A stretch of 16,432 bases of DNA from Candidatus Omnitrophota bacterium (GTDB lineage: Bacteria > Omnitrophota > Gorgyraeia > Tantalellales > Tantalellaceae). Each line of letters opens with the position of its first letter. The first letter of the stretch is position 1. The stretch spans positions 1 to 16,432 of the forward strand of contig JAQUNB010000001.1 of the NCBI GenBank assembly GCA_028717825.1. Direction: 5' to 3'. The notes under the pieces were generated by a model. It did not search any database. It saw only the letters and a list, made by a program, of their open reading frames with translations, and had not been told where the DNA came from. A program made the position numbers and the translations under genes. Below are positions 5,707-13,471 of this stretch, piece by piece.

Positions 5707-8319
5707 GTGATCATTAAGCGTGCTCCAAAAGGCAGTCAGGTAAAAACGTTTTTTCCGCGCCGGATCAACCACAAAGCTCTGCTTGTGTCAGGCGTGATCA
5801 TGTTTTCACTTTTCATGTTCGCGGTTGGGGTATTTGCCCATAAATCGGGATTAACTTACAGGCTTATGTCGGGACCTGGGAAATGGCTTAATATCCCGTA
5901 CAGTGTTAATTGTTTGACAAAATATTTAAAGGGGCAAATATCTCGACCTGAGACGATATCGATCGATATAAAGTTCAAAGATTATCAGAAACTCCAGCAA
6001 AAAAGAGAGCAGGCTATAACCAATCGGTTTTTGAATGCGTCTCCGGAGGATTATGTCCCGGCGGACATACATTATAAAGATAAAATAGTGCCGGTTAGCT
6101 TGAGGTTGAAGGGTGACGGGAGTGACCATTGGACAGGAGAAGCTTGGTCTTTTCGCATAGAAGTCAAAGGAGACGAAGCACTATTCGGCATGAAAAAGTT
6201 TTCCATACAGAATCCTGCCACAAGGAACGGTCTTCATGAGTGGGTTTTCAAAAAAATAATTGGTCGGGAAGATATGATAGCCCTAGGGTATGATTTCATT
6301 AATGTGATAGTTAACGGTAAAGACAAAGGAATATATGCAATTGAAGAGTATCCATTAAAACAGGTGGTGGAGCGGAATAATAGAAGAGAAGGGGTTATTA
6401 TAAAATTCAATGATGAGCTGCATTTCCAGGAATGGGTCGCAAATCCATACGAATATGCCCCGATAGAAGAAACGATACGTGCTTACCATGCAAGCAATAT
6501 AGATACATTCGGAATAAAAAAAATTCTCAAAAATCCGGTCTTACAAGAGCAGTATTATAACGCGGTTACATTGCTGGCATTATTCAGGACTCAGAAATTG
6601 GAAGCTTCTAAAGTGTTTGATGTGGACAAAATAGCAAAATTTTATGCTCTTTCTGATCTGTTCGGTGCATTACACGGAGGCGGGTGGGGCAACCTCAGAT
6701 TTTACTACAACCCGATAACTTCTAAACTGGAACCCGTAGCATATGATAATATGCCCGGAGAGGAAAAGTTTTTTTTGAGCTGTAACCTTCCGCCATTTCT
6801 TTACGGGGTTTGCTATTATACCGGAGATGAGTCGCAGCTCATAAACAATCTTTTTGATGATCATGCGTTTTTTGAAAGGTATTTATATCATCTGGAGCGA
6901 ATATCACAAAACGGATACTTAGAAAATTTTATGGAATCTATAAATAATGAATTAACGGAAAAATTGCATATTATTTACAGAAGTAACCCTGAATACAATT
7001 TCAATAGTAATGTATATTATCGCAACAGAGATTATATCCGGCAATTTTTAAATCCGATAAAAGCGTTCCATGCATATTATCTAAAAAATACCGAGGAGTC
7101 TCTTGAACTGAGATTGGGGAATGTTCAGACCCTTCCTGTTGAAATAGTTTCCGTTATCGGGGACAAGTATGTTTTTTATCCGGGAAAGCAGATAGAATTA
7201 AAACCTTGGAAATACGCAACGCCGGTGAATTATCAAAATTATTCATTTTACTCGAAAGATAAAGTTAAATGGACGGATGACATGGCGTCAAATTTGTTTG
7301 TTAATTACCGTATCTTGGGGACCTCATCTATAAAAAGGGTCAAGGTGTTCCCGTGGAAAGACGTGAAACCGAATTTCATCAAGGAAGATCTTGTCAGGCA
7401 GGAGCCCAATGTCCAACAGTTCGATTTTATCAGCATTGACGAAGAGAAAAAAAGTATTTTAGTGAAACCCGGGAAATGGATGATCGATAAAAATTTGATA
7501 ATTCCCGAGGGGTATCAATTTATGATCTCTCCGGGGACCGAAATTGATTTGATCAATTCGTCTAAAATACTTTCTTACTCGGCTTTGAAGTTGATCGGGA
7601 GTGAAAGCGATCCAATAATTATTAGATCAAGTGATAATACCGGACAGGGGATAGCGGTTCTAGCCGTAAAAAGCAGATCCTATATTGAACACGCGAGATT
7701 CGAAGGCCTTCTTTCCCCTAAACAGTTCGGATGGGAATTAACCGGGGGAGTTACCTTTTATGAGTCTCCGGTAGATATAAAGTATTCCCAGTTTTTGAAT
7801 TGTAGATCGGAAGACGGATTAAATATTGTACGTTCAGAATTTTTAATCGACGGATGTCTTTTTAAAAAACTAAGTTCCGACGCTTTTGATGTCGATTTTT
7901 GCACGGGGAAAATTATTAATACTTCTTTTGTGAATTGCAGAAATGATGCGATAGATATTTCCGGGAGCATTGTTGAAGTACGTGATATTTTTATTAACGA
8001 AGTCAAAGATAAGGGAATAAGTGTTCATGAAAACGGAAAAGTAACGGGGAACAACCTGGTCATTAACGACGCGCATGTAGGTGCGGTGAGCAAGGATCTC
8101 TCAAAATTAGAATTAGATAAAGTTGTAATATCTGATTGCAGGGTCGCCCTGGCAGCCTATCAGAAAAAAGCAGAGTTTGGCCCCGCAACAATAGTAATTA
8201 AAGAACTGAAAATGAAAGCAGTAAAAACTCCTTATTTGATCGAAAAAGGGTCGGAGTTGACGATAGGTAAAAAGAAGATCGCGGGGGAAGAGAGCGGCCT
8301 AAAGGACATACTTTACTGA
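5707..8319 (+). CDS. Membrane-anchored CotH kinase family protein with C-terminal beta-helix-like domain
   Basis: An 870-residue protein. A basic N-terminus and a single hydrophobic segment (about residues 24-44) indicate a signal anchor with the bulk outside the cytoplasm. Residues about 80-460 match CotH: RLKGDGSDHW (133-142), KKFSIQNP (163-170), NVIVNGKDKGIYAIEEY (199-215), an HGGGWGNLRFYYNP stretch (323-336) and EPVAYDN (342-348), whose Asp347 fits the family's catalytic/metal aspartate. CotH proteins are Fam20C-related protein kinases, first known from Bacillus spore coats. A linker (about 470-570) leads to short repeating strands (about 575-820), such as SQFLNC, GCLFKKL and TSFVNC, each near a turn of 20-25 residues, as in right-handed parallel beta-helices that often bind polysaccharide. 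The GTG start directly follows the previous stop, with AAGGGGGA eight bases before. Target is unknown; kinase activity is inferred from family. Confidence 0.82.
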   Translation: MIIKRAPKGSQVKTFFPRRINHKALLVSGVIMFSLFMFAVGVFAHKSGLTYRLMSGPGKWLNIPYSVNCLTKYLKGQISRPETISIDIKFKDYQKLQQKREQAITNRFLNASPEDYVPADIHYKDKIVPVSLRLKGDGSDHWTGEAWSFRIEVKGDEALFGMKKFSIQNPATRNGLHEWVFKKIIGREDMIALGYDFINVIVNGKDKGIYAIEEYPLKQVVERNNRREGVIIKFNDELHFQEWVANPYEYAPIEETIRAYHASNIDTFGIKKILKNPVLQEQYYNAVTLLALFRTQKLEASKVFDVDKIAKFYALSDLFGALHGGGWGNLRFYYNPITSKLEPVAYDNMPGEEKFFLSCNLPPFLYGVCYYTGDESQLINNLFDDHAFFERYLYHLERISQNGYLENFMESINNELTEKLHIIYRSNPEYNFNSNVYYRNRDYIRQFLNPIKAFHAYYLKNTEESLELRLGNVQTLPVEIVSVIGDKYVFYPGKQIELKPWKYATPVNYQNYSFYSKDKVKWTDDMASNLFVNYRILGTSSIKRVKVFPWKDVKPNFIKEDLVRQEPNVQQFDFISIDEEKKSILVKPGKWMIDKNLIIPEGYQFMISPGTEIDLINSSKILSYSALKLIGSESDPIIIRSSDNTGQGIAVLAVKSRSYIEHARFEGLLSPKQFGWELTGGVTFYESPVDIKYSQFLNCRSEDGLNIVRSEFLIDGCLFKKLSSDAFDVDFCTGKIINTSFVNCRNDAIDISGSIVEVRDIFINEVKDKGISVHENGKVTGNNLVINDAHVGAVSKDLSKLELDKVVISDCRVALAAYQKKAEFGPATIVIKELKMKAVKTPYLIEKGSELTIGKKKIAGEESGLKDILY

Positions 8320-8335
8320 TCGTAAAGGGTTAATC

Positions 8336-9037
8336 GTGAAGAATATATTATTATCCGGTGTTAAAAATTTTAGATATGAACGAAAAATTTTTATTGAGGG
8401 GCAAACAATAAAAACTGTTGAGATGTTGCTAAAGTCACATCCCGCTATTTTTAGTGAGATCTATTGTGAACGCAGGGTTAACAGTCTGTATTTTGATACA
8501 CTGAATTTTCAGAACTACTTTGATAATATGGACGGCGTATCGAAACGATTAAAAGTCAGGGTGAGGTGGTATGGCAACTTGTTCGGGGCTGTCGAAAAAC
8601 CCAATCTTGAACTAAAGTTCAAACACAATCTGCATGTCGGTAAACTTATGTATCCGATCGAGGCGTTTGTCCTGAAAGACGGGTTCTCAACAAGCATTGT
8701 TCGTGAAGCATTCCGGAGATCTTCACTAAGCAAGATGTTAGAGGATTATTTGATGGGATTACAGGCATCGCTTATGATCAGTTATACGAGAAGATATTTT
8801 CTTTCATTCGATCGTAAATATAGAGTTACGCTTGATACAGAGATGGAGGCGTACAAATTGACGCCACAGAGAAACACGTTTCTGTGTAAAACAGAGAAAG
8901 ATACACGGAATGTGATAATGGAAATTAAATACAACTGTCTGCATGATGATCTTGTCGGTTCGATAACAAATTATTTTCCTTTTCGTACGACAAAAAGCTC
9001 GAAATATGTCAGCGGGATAGAAGTTCTTTATGCTTGA
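8336..9037 (+). CDS. VTC domain (polyphosphate polymerase-type) protein
   Basis: A 233-residue protein that consists almost entirely of a VTC catalytic domain, the triphosphate-tunnel fold that makes polyphosphate from ATP in yeast Vtc4. Motifs in order: RYERKI (13-18), SLYFDT (50-55), KVRVRWYG (73-80), LELKFK (91-96), RRYF (152-155), RVTLDTE (163-169), MEIKYN (195-200) and SSKYVSG (221-227). The ring of Lys, Arg and Glu residues that coordinates phosphate in Vtc4 (two Arg in the RxR strand, a Lys in LELK, Arg pairs, Glu in MEIK and Lys in SKYV) all have counterparts, so it looks catalytically intact. No membrane segment is seen, so it is probably cytoplasmic or works with the DUF4956 membrane protein. 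The GTG start has AAAGGG upstream and lies 16 bases after the CotH stop. Whether the product is polyphosphate is inferred. Confidence 0.82.
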   Translation: MKNILLSGVKNFRYERKIFIEGQTIKTVEMLLKSHPAIFSEIYCERRVNSLYFDTLNFQNYFDNMDGVSKRLKVRVRWYGNLFGAVEKPNLELKFKHNLHVGKLMYPIEAFVLKDGFSTSIVREAFRRSSLSKMLEDYLMGLQASLMISYTRRYFLSFDRKYRVTLDTEMEAYKLTPQRNTFLCKTEKDTRNVIMEIKYNCLHDDLVGSITNYFPFRTTKSSKYVSGIEVLYA

Positions 9038-9073
9038 AGAAAGTTTGGGCAAAGACTGGAAGCACAGGGAAAA

Positions 9074-9592
9074 ATGATAACAGTTGAAAAAACAGATCTG
9101 GAAGGAGTTTTGTTGATAAAACCGGGTGCGTTCGAGGACCACCGAGGTTATTATTTGGAACTCTACAATGAGAAGCTATATAAGTCCAAAGGTATCGAAG
9201 TTGATTTTGTAGAAGACGATATATCGATCGCTAAACGTAATGTGATCAAAGGAATTCATGGAGACTCCTCAACTTGGAAGTTGATATCCTGCCTGCACGG
9301 AGAATTTTATTTAGTGGTGATAAATTATGATGAAGGATCAAAAAATTTTGGAAAATGGCAATCGTTCGTTCTTTCCGACGTTAATAAATATCAGGTGCTT
9401 GTTCCTCCCAAACATGGTAATGGGCATTTATGCCTGAGTGAAAAATCTATTTTTCACTATAAACAATCTTCTTATTATGCCCCTTCGAGGCAGTTTACTA
9501 TAAAGTGGAATGACGCGAGATTTAATATATCGTGGCCGGTAGAACAGCCTATTTTATCTAAACGCGATGAATTGGGATTTAATCCGAAATGA
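9074..9592 (+). CDS. RmlC-like nucleotide-sugar 3,5-epimerase, MlghB/DdahB-type
   Basis: A 172-residue cupin-fold protein of the dTDP-4-dehydrorhamnose 3,5-epimerase family. FEDHRGYYLELY (20-31) is the family's opening motif. NVIKGIHGD (56-64) contains His62, the position of the catalytic base in RmlC. HYKQSSYYAP (128-137) supplies Tyr129, and KWNDARFNISWP (144-155) supplies Asp147. The wording KGIHGDSSTWKLISC, rather than the RGLHYQ of true RmlC enzymes, resembles the Campylobacter jejuni epimerases MlghB/DdahB that act on GDP-4-keto-6-deoxy-heptose. With the heptose kinase and guanylyltransferase genes just downstream, a GDP-heptose substrate is more likely than dTDP-rhamnose, but this is inference. 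AGGG lies about seven bases before the ATG. It follows the VTC gene by 36 bases and marks the return from the phosphate-related trio to sugar-nucleotide genes. Confidence 0.8.
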   Translation: MITVEKTDLEGVLLIKPGAFEDHRGYYLELYNEKLYKSKGIEVDFVEDDISIAKRNVIKGIHGDSSTWKLISCLHGEFYLVVINYDEGSKNFGKWQSFVLSDVNKYQVLVPPKHGNGHLCLSEKSIFHYKQSSYYAPSRQFTIKWNDARFNISWPVEQPILSKRDELGFNPK

Positions 9593-9601
9593 GGAGTTTT
9601 A

Positions 9602-9667
9602 ATGATCTGCATGAAAAATATATTGGTTTTCAGATATAATCGGACATATTCCCGGGGAGGCAAATGA
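9602..9667 (+). CDS. Possible 21-codon small open reading frame between the epimerase and the heptose kinase
   Basis: An ATG at 9602, preceded by AGGAG at five bases spacing, opens a 21-codon frame that ends at a TGA two bases before the kinase start, overlapping its ribosome binding region. The peptide is basic with no recognised motif. It could be a translated leader that couples translation of the kinase, or chance. It starts like the VTC gene product (MKNIL, then FRY), which could reflect a decayed duplicate, but the match is too short to rely on. Confidence 0.2.
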   Translation: MICMKNILVFRYNRTYSRGGK

Positions 9668-9668
9668 G

Positions 9669-10667
9669 ATGATCATAAGCAGAACACCTTTTCGTATTTC
9701 ATTTTTTGGAGGGGGAACAGATTATCCTACATGGTACAGAGAAAATGGAGGGGCAGTTATAAGTACTACAATCAATAAATATTGTTATATAACATCTCGT
9801 TTTTTGCCCCCGTTTTTCGATTATAAGTGCAGAATACGATATACGCAGCGTGAAGAAATACAGAATGTGGATGAAATAAAACATCCTTCGGTCAGGGAAT
9901 GCCTGAGATTTTTTAATATTACACATGGCATAGAGATGGTGCACACAAGTGATCTGCCCGCAAGGACCGGGATAGGGTCAAGTTCAGCTTTTACGGTGGG
10001 ATTTTTAAAATGTTTGTATGCCTTAAAAGGGAAGATGGTCACCAAGAGACAGCTGGCGTTAGATGCTATCCATATTGAACAGAATATTATTAAGGAAAAT
10101 GTAGGTTCGCAAGATCAGACCGCGGTTGCTTTTGGAGGCTTTAATAAAATAGAATTTGGCGGACATCAAGAAATGACAGTTTATCCCGTAACATTAAGCC
10201 GTGAAAAACAAGATTTTTTCCAAAAACACTTGATGCTGTTTTTTACCGGATTTTCACGTAATGCTTCAGACGTGGCAGAGGAACAGATAAAAAATATTCC
10301 GGAGAAGAAGCAGGAATTAAAAATTATAAGACAAATGGTTGAAGAAGCTTTTGATGTTTTAAACGGCAATGAAGATAATATTGATGATTTCGGAAAGTTA
10401 TTACACAAGTCTTGGCAGGTCAAAAGGAAGTTGAGCTCAAAGATCTCAACTTCCCGTATTGATGAAATCTATGAGGCCGCGATCAGCGCCGGAGCGCTTG
10501 GGGGCAAACTTCTGGGGGCGGGTGGTGGAGGTTTTATGTTATTGTTCGTAAAGCCCGAACTGCAGGACCGCGTAAAAGAATGTTTAAAGGGTTTATTATA
10601 TGTGCCTTTTAGTTTTGAAACATTAGGAAGCCAAACAATTTATTATGCGCCTAATGATAATTTTTAA
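9669..10667 (+). CDS. hddA: D-glycero-D-manno-heptose 7-phosphate kinase-like GHMP kinase
   Basis: A 332-residue GHMP-family kinase. The N-terminus RTPFRISFFGGGTDYP (5-20) is the signature of the HddA/FKP-type branch, where the sugar-binding loop is glycine rich. The GHMP phosphate loop LPARTGIGSSSAF is at residues 96-108, and the C-terminal motif GGKLLGAGGGGF starts near residue 277, matching motif 3. HddA phosphorylates D-glycero-D-manno-heptose 7-phosphate at C1, the step before phosphatase GmhB and guanylyltransferase HddC. Length fits the family (about 330-350). The gene lies directly upstream of a HddC-like gene, which supports the heptose assignment over other GHMP sugar kinases. GGGGAGG lies eight bases before the ATG. 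GmhA and GmhB, needed to complete the pathway, are not in the window. Confidence 0.85.
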   Translation: MIISRTPFRISFFGGGTDYPTWYRENGGAVISTTINKYCYITSRFLPPFFDYKCRIRYTQREEIQNVDEIKHPSVRECLRFFNITHGIEMVHTSDLPARTGIGSSSAFTVGFLKCLYALKGKMVTKRQLALDAIHIEQNIIKENVGSQDQTAVAFGGFNKIEFGGHQEMTVYPVTLSREKQDFFQKHLMLFFTGFSRNASDVAEEQIKNIPEKKQELKIIRQMVEEAFDVLNGNEDNIDDFGKLLHKSWQVKRKLSSKISTSRIDEIYEAAISAGALGGKLLGAGGGGFMLLFVKPELQDRVKECLKGLLYVPFSFETLGSQTIYYAPNDNF

Positions 10668-10680
10668 AGGTTAAAGGAAA

Positions 10681-11394
10681 ATGAACACTAACTTAAAAAA
10701 TATTGATGTCTTGATCCTGTGCGGTGGACTGGGGAAGAGATTAAGGGGGAGTGTCTCTGATAGGCCTAAAGTATTAGCTCCTATAGGGGGGGGTACTTTT
10801 TTGGATATTTTATTGAAGTATGCCGATCAATTCGGATTAAAAAAATTTATTTTAGCTGTAGGCTATAAAAGTGATCAGGTGGAGGAATACGTTAGAAAAC
10901 GGGGGTATGAAGTTGTTTTTTCGAACGAGGAAAGTCCTTTGGGAACAGGTGGGGCTATAAAAAAAGCCGAACCCCTTATAACCAGCGATCCATTTTTAGT
11001 TATGAACGGGGATTCCATCTGCCATGTGGATTTGAACCGGTTTTGTTCCTTTCATGTAGAAAAAAATGCACTTGTATCCATAGTGACATGTCGGGTGGAG
11101 CCAAGTGCTGATTATGGACTTATTGCCATGGATAGTTCCTCGAGGATAAGTAGTTATCAGGAAAAGGCCCTATCAAATAAGGAAAGTTTTATCAGCGCGG
11201 GGATATATCTAATGCAGAAAGAAATTTTTTCTTATATGCCGCCGAAAGATCGTTTTTCTTTAGAGCAAGATCTTTTGCCGACACTTCTCAAGAAGAAGTG
11301 TTACGCTTTTGCAACTGAGAATGGAATGCTTGATATAGGAACGCCGGATAGGTACGGGAAGGCCCGAGAGATCTTAAGGGAGGATGTAGGTTGA
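10681..11394 (+). CDS. hddC: D-glycero-alpha-D-manno-heptose 1-phosphate guanylyltransferase-like nucleotidyltransferase
   Basis: A 237-residue sugar-phosphate nucleotidyltransferase. LCGGLGKRLRG (13-23) followed by DRPKVLAPI (27-35) is the nucleotide-binding signature of this superfamily. SPLGTGGAIKKA (85-96) and LVMNGDS (106-112) supply the base-recognition and metal-binding regions. The short single-domain length, without the left-handed beta-helix of GlmU or the C-terminal domain of ManC, fits HddC, which makes GDP-D-glycero-alpha-D-manno-heptose from GTP and heptose 1-phosphate. Placement 13 bases after the HddA-like kinase supports this. GTP specificity cannot be read with certainty from sequence, so a related NDP-sugar pyrophosphorylase remains possible. 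The stop overlaps the next gene start (TGATG). Confidence 0.82.
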   Translation: MNTNLKNIDVLILCGGLGKRLRGSVSDRPKVLAPIGGGTFLDILLKYADQFGLKKFILAVGYKSDQVEEYVRKRGYEVVFSNEESPLGTGGAIKKAEPLITSDPFLVMNGDSICHVDLNRFCSFHVEKNALVSIVTCRVEPSADYGLIAMDSSSRISSYQEKALSNKESFISAGIYLMQKEIFSYMPPKDRFSLEQDLLPTLLKKKCYAFATENGMLDIGTPDRYGKAREILREDVG

Positions 11395-12590
11395 TGCTGC
11401 CAAACACGGATACGATGAAAAAAGAAGAATTACTCCTGTCTTTTGCGACGGCTGCCAGAAATGATCAGTATATGGGTAATTCTAATTGGAGATTAGAGAC
11501 GGCATTAAACTATATAGGTAGTAATCTTGAAAAATTAAACCGGCTAAATAATTTTGAATTTATTGTAACAGACTGGGGTAGTGAGATCCCTCTGCGAAAA
11601 GTTCTTAAGCTGAGTCCTGCGGCACAAAAAATTACACGGTTTATATCGGTTGAACAGAATATTGCTTTGGAACTAAATAAGAGTAGTCGCTTTAATACTG
11701 TTCTACCTGTTAATATAGCATTCCGACGAAGCAGGGGAAAATATATCGCATATACATGCAGCGATATACTTTATTCGGAAGACTTTCTTAAGGCTCTCTT
11801 TGAGATCATAGATGGAAAACGATCTTTGGATTTCGATGTTGACCAGACATTATTTTTAACGTATCGCAGAGATATTCCCCAAACATTAACACGGCATTTA
11901 CCGGATATTTTTATGCTAGATTGGTGTATACATAATCTTAAGAATTTTCTTCCATATGGCGGACAAACGGTTACCAGATCATTCAGGGTGCCTATCTATA
12001 AAGCTGCCGCTACGTTGTTAATGCATCGAAAGTTATGGTATGAATGCGGGGCCTTTGATGAACGCCTCATTTATTGGGGATGGTCTGAGATAGATTTGAT
12101 GCATCGTGTCGCCAGTAAATATTCTTATAAATATTTTGATGCGATCGGCGTGCCCGATGTATTCCATCTGGATCATAAACGGTTGGGAATAAATATGTAT
12201 CCTTTTAAGAAAAACGAAGAGGTGCTGAGCGAAATTTTTAATCCCAATCCTGACTCGTGGGGGCTCAAGGATTTTATATTTGAGGAAAATGTTTATTCTG
12301 TCCCACAATCAAAAAATCATTCAATTGATCATGACGTTACTTTGTCTTTGAGGGTGAAGGTGCGGCTGACATGCTGGGCAGTCTTGGGCTGGGCGCAATT
12401 ACAAGCACTTAAAATACTGCGGGTCTTAAATTATTCTCTTTTTGCTCAGTTCAGGATTTCCGTTTGGAAAAGGAGAATCATTTCAGTGACGGAGCGGCTC
12501 AAGGGTAAACCTGTTCTACAATGGCCTGTGGAGCTTTGGCATCTGTGGCTGGAAGGTATCCGACGCTGGAGGGGGCGCGGGCGGCTATAA
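11394..12590 (+). CDS. GT-A fold glycosyltransferase, GT2/GT27-like
   Basis: A 398-residue predicted glycosyltransferase. The N-terminal third carries the GT-A pattern: SFATAARND (about residues 15-23), a strand reading FEFIVTDWGS near 55, and YIAYTCSDILYSEDF near 118, where the metal-binding DxD of GT-A enzymes would lie but only a single Asp is clear. The segment GAFDERLIYWGWSEIDLMHR (about 217-236) is the conserved C-terminal galactosyltransferase-type motif (pattern GxDE, then WGxEDxDL), with ED replaced by SE. After about residue 315 the protein carries a hydrophobic, then strongly basic tail with several Trp and Arg, probably membrane associated. The ATG at 11394 overlaps the hddC-like stop, with AAGGGAGG ten bases upstream; a TTG at 11391 and an ATG at 11415 are alternatives. 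Donor and acceptor are unknown. Confidence 0.75.
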   Translation: MLPNTDTMKKEELLLSFATAARNDQYMGNSNWRLETALNYIGSNLEKLNRLNNFEFIVTDWGSEIPLRKVLKLSPAAQKITRFISVEQNIALELNKSSRFNTVLPVNIAFRRSRGKYIAYTCSDILYSEDFLKALFEIIDGKRSLDFDVDQTLFLTYRRDIPQTLTRHLPDIFMLDWCIHNLKNFLPYGGQTVTRSFRVPIYKAAATLLMHRKLWYECGAFDERLIYWGWSEIDLMHRVASKYSYKYFDAIGVPDVFHLDHKRLGINMYPFKKNEEVLSEIFNPNPDSWGLKDFIFEENVYSVPQSKNHSIDHDVTLSLRVKVRLTCWAVLGWAQLQALKILRVLNYSLFAQFRISVWKRRIISVTERLKGKPVLQWPVELWHLWLEGIRRWRGRGRL

Positions 12591-12663
12591 GCTTTTTGAA
12601 TTTTATGAAATAATTAACGAATAATTCGACTTTGATTTTGAGCTTACTATTTTTTGGGATACA

Positions 12664-12672
12664 AAAGGAGGT
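12664..12672 (+). promoter_or_regulatory. Strong ribosome binding site deciding a methyltransferase start
   Basis: AAAGGAGGT is close to a full Shine-Dalgarno match and lies five bases before the ATG at 12678. It rules out the upstream TTG at 12654 in the same frame. The 87 bases between 12590 and 12678 are AT rich and hold no clear hairpin or promoter. Confidence 0.75.
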
Positions 12673-12677
12673 GGAGC

Positions 12678-13427
12678 ATGGACCATGGGATCAAGACGCA
12701 ACAGCAAGCTATTGATTTTCAAAAGCATATTTACAACGAAGCTGTAAGAAATAAATCCCATGTTGCCTTTGGAGATGGCATACTGCAGGAGATCTACTAC
12801 GAGAAACGGATCAAGCTGGCAGCAAAATATTCTAATAAAGAAAGTACGGTTTTAGATCTAGGCTGCGGCGATGGGACGATCGCACATGCTTTATCTTCCA
12901 AGGTGAGATATGTCGATGCAATAGATGTTAGCGAGGAAGCCATAAAACTCGCACAAAGAACGAACAACGTTGACAATATACATTATGTATGTGCCCCGAT
13001 GGAAAACTACATGAAAGATAAGGCTTATGACTTAATTCTTATGTATGAGTCCATGGAACACATTTTTAATCCGGAATATATGTTATCAAAAATATATAAT
13101 TTATTGAAACCCGGAGGCAAGTTGATTCTGTCAACGCCTAACAGCAGGCGGTTTGACATTTATCTTTTCAGGCTATTGGGTTATTTTAAGCGAAAACAGT
13201 ACAGTTATGAAGTATATGAAGATCACGTTAGAGAGTATTCGTATGGGCAAATAAAACGTATGCTTGAGGCAAAAGGATTTCGGATCGTAACGACAGAAGG
13301 ACTGTTCTTGTCGTTAAAGATGTCGTGTAAGTTAAGCAAAAAATCAGCTTTTTTACGGTTAATGGCAAAAACCGGGAACTTGTTCCCACGGCTTGCCCAT
13401 CATTTGTATTTTGTTGTAGAAAAATAA
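12678..13427 (+). CDS. Class I SAM-dependent methyltransferase (Methyltransf_11/UbiE-like)
   Basis: A 249-residue protein with a clear SAM-binding core: VLDLGCGDG (58-66) is motif I, AIDVSEEAIKLA (about 80-91) contains the acidic ribose contact, and YDLILMYESMEHIFNPE (about 115-131) followed by LLKPGGKLILSTPN (about 140-153) are motifs II-III and the post-III strand. The His in ESMEHI is common in sugar and lipid O-methyltransferases that resemble UbiG. The remaining C-terminal region is basic and may form a lid. It lies between two glycosyltransferase genes, so methylation of a sugar, possibly a chain-terminating modification, is plausible but unproven. It begins after the longest gap so far, with its own strong ribosome binding site, so it may be translated independently of the upstream genes. 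Confidence 0.85.
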   Translation: MDHGIKTQQQAIDFQKHIYNEAVRNKSHVAFGDGILQEIYYEKRIKLAAKYSNKESTVLDLGCGDGTIAHALSSKVRYVDAIDVSEEAIKLAQRTNNVDNIHYVCAPMENYMKDKAYDLILMYESMEHIFNPEYMLSKIYNLLKPGGKLILSTPNSRRFDIYLFRLLGYFKRKQYSYEVYEDHVREYSYGQIKRMLEAKGFRIVTTEGLFLSLKMSCKLSKKSAFLRLMAKTGNLFPRLAHHLYFVVEK

Positions 13428-13471
13428 TTTATAACGACAGAAAACAAAAATATTTAGAACTACCTGAAGAT

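Noticed and set aside
9074..9592. dTDP-L-rhamnose pathway gene rmlC
   Set aside because: No rmlA, rmlB or rmlD is present, and the active-site neighbourhood reads KGIHGD rather than RGLHYQ, closer to GDP-heptose epimerases.
12591..12677. Possible promoter in the gap before the methyltransferase gene
   Set aside because: TACTAT at 12645 resembles a -10 box but the nearest -35-like TTCGAC is only 14 bases away and weak; not enough to call.
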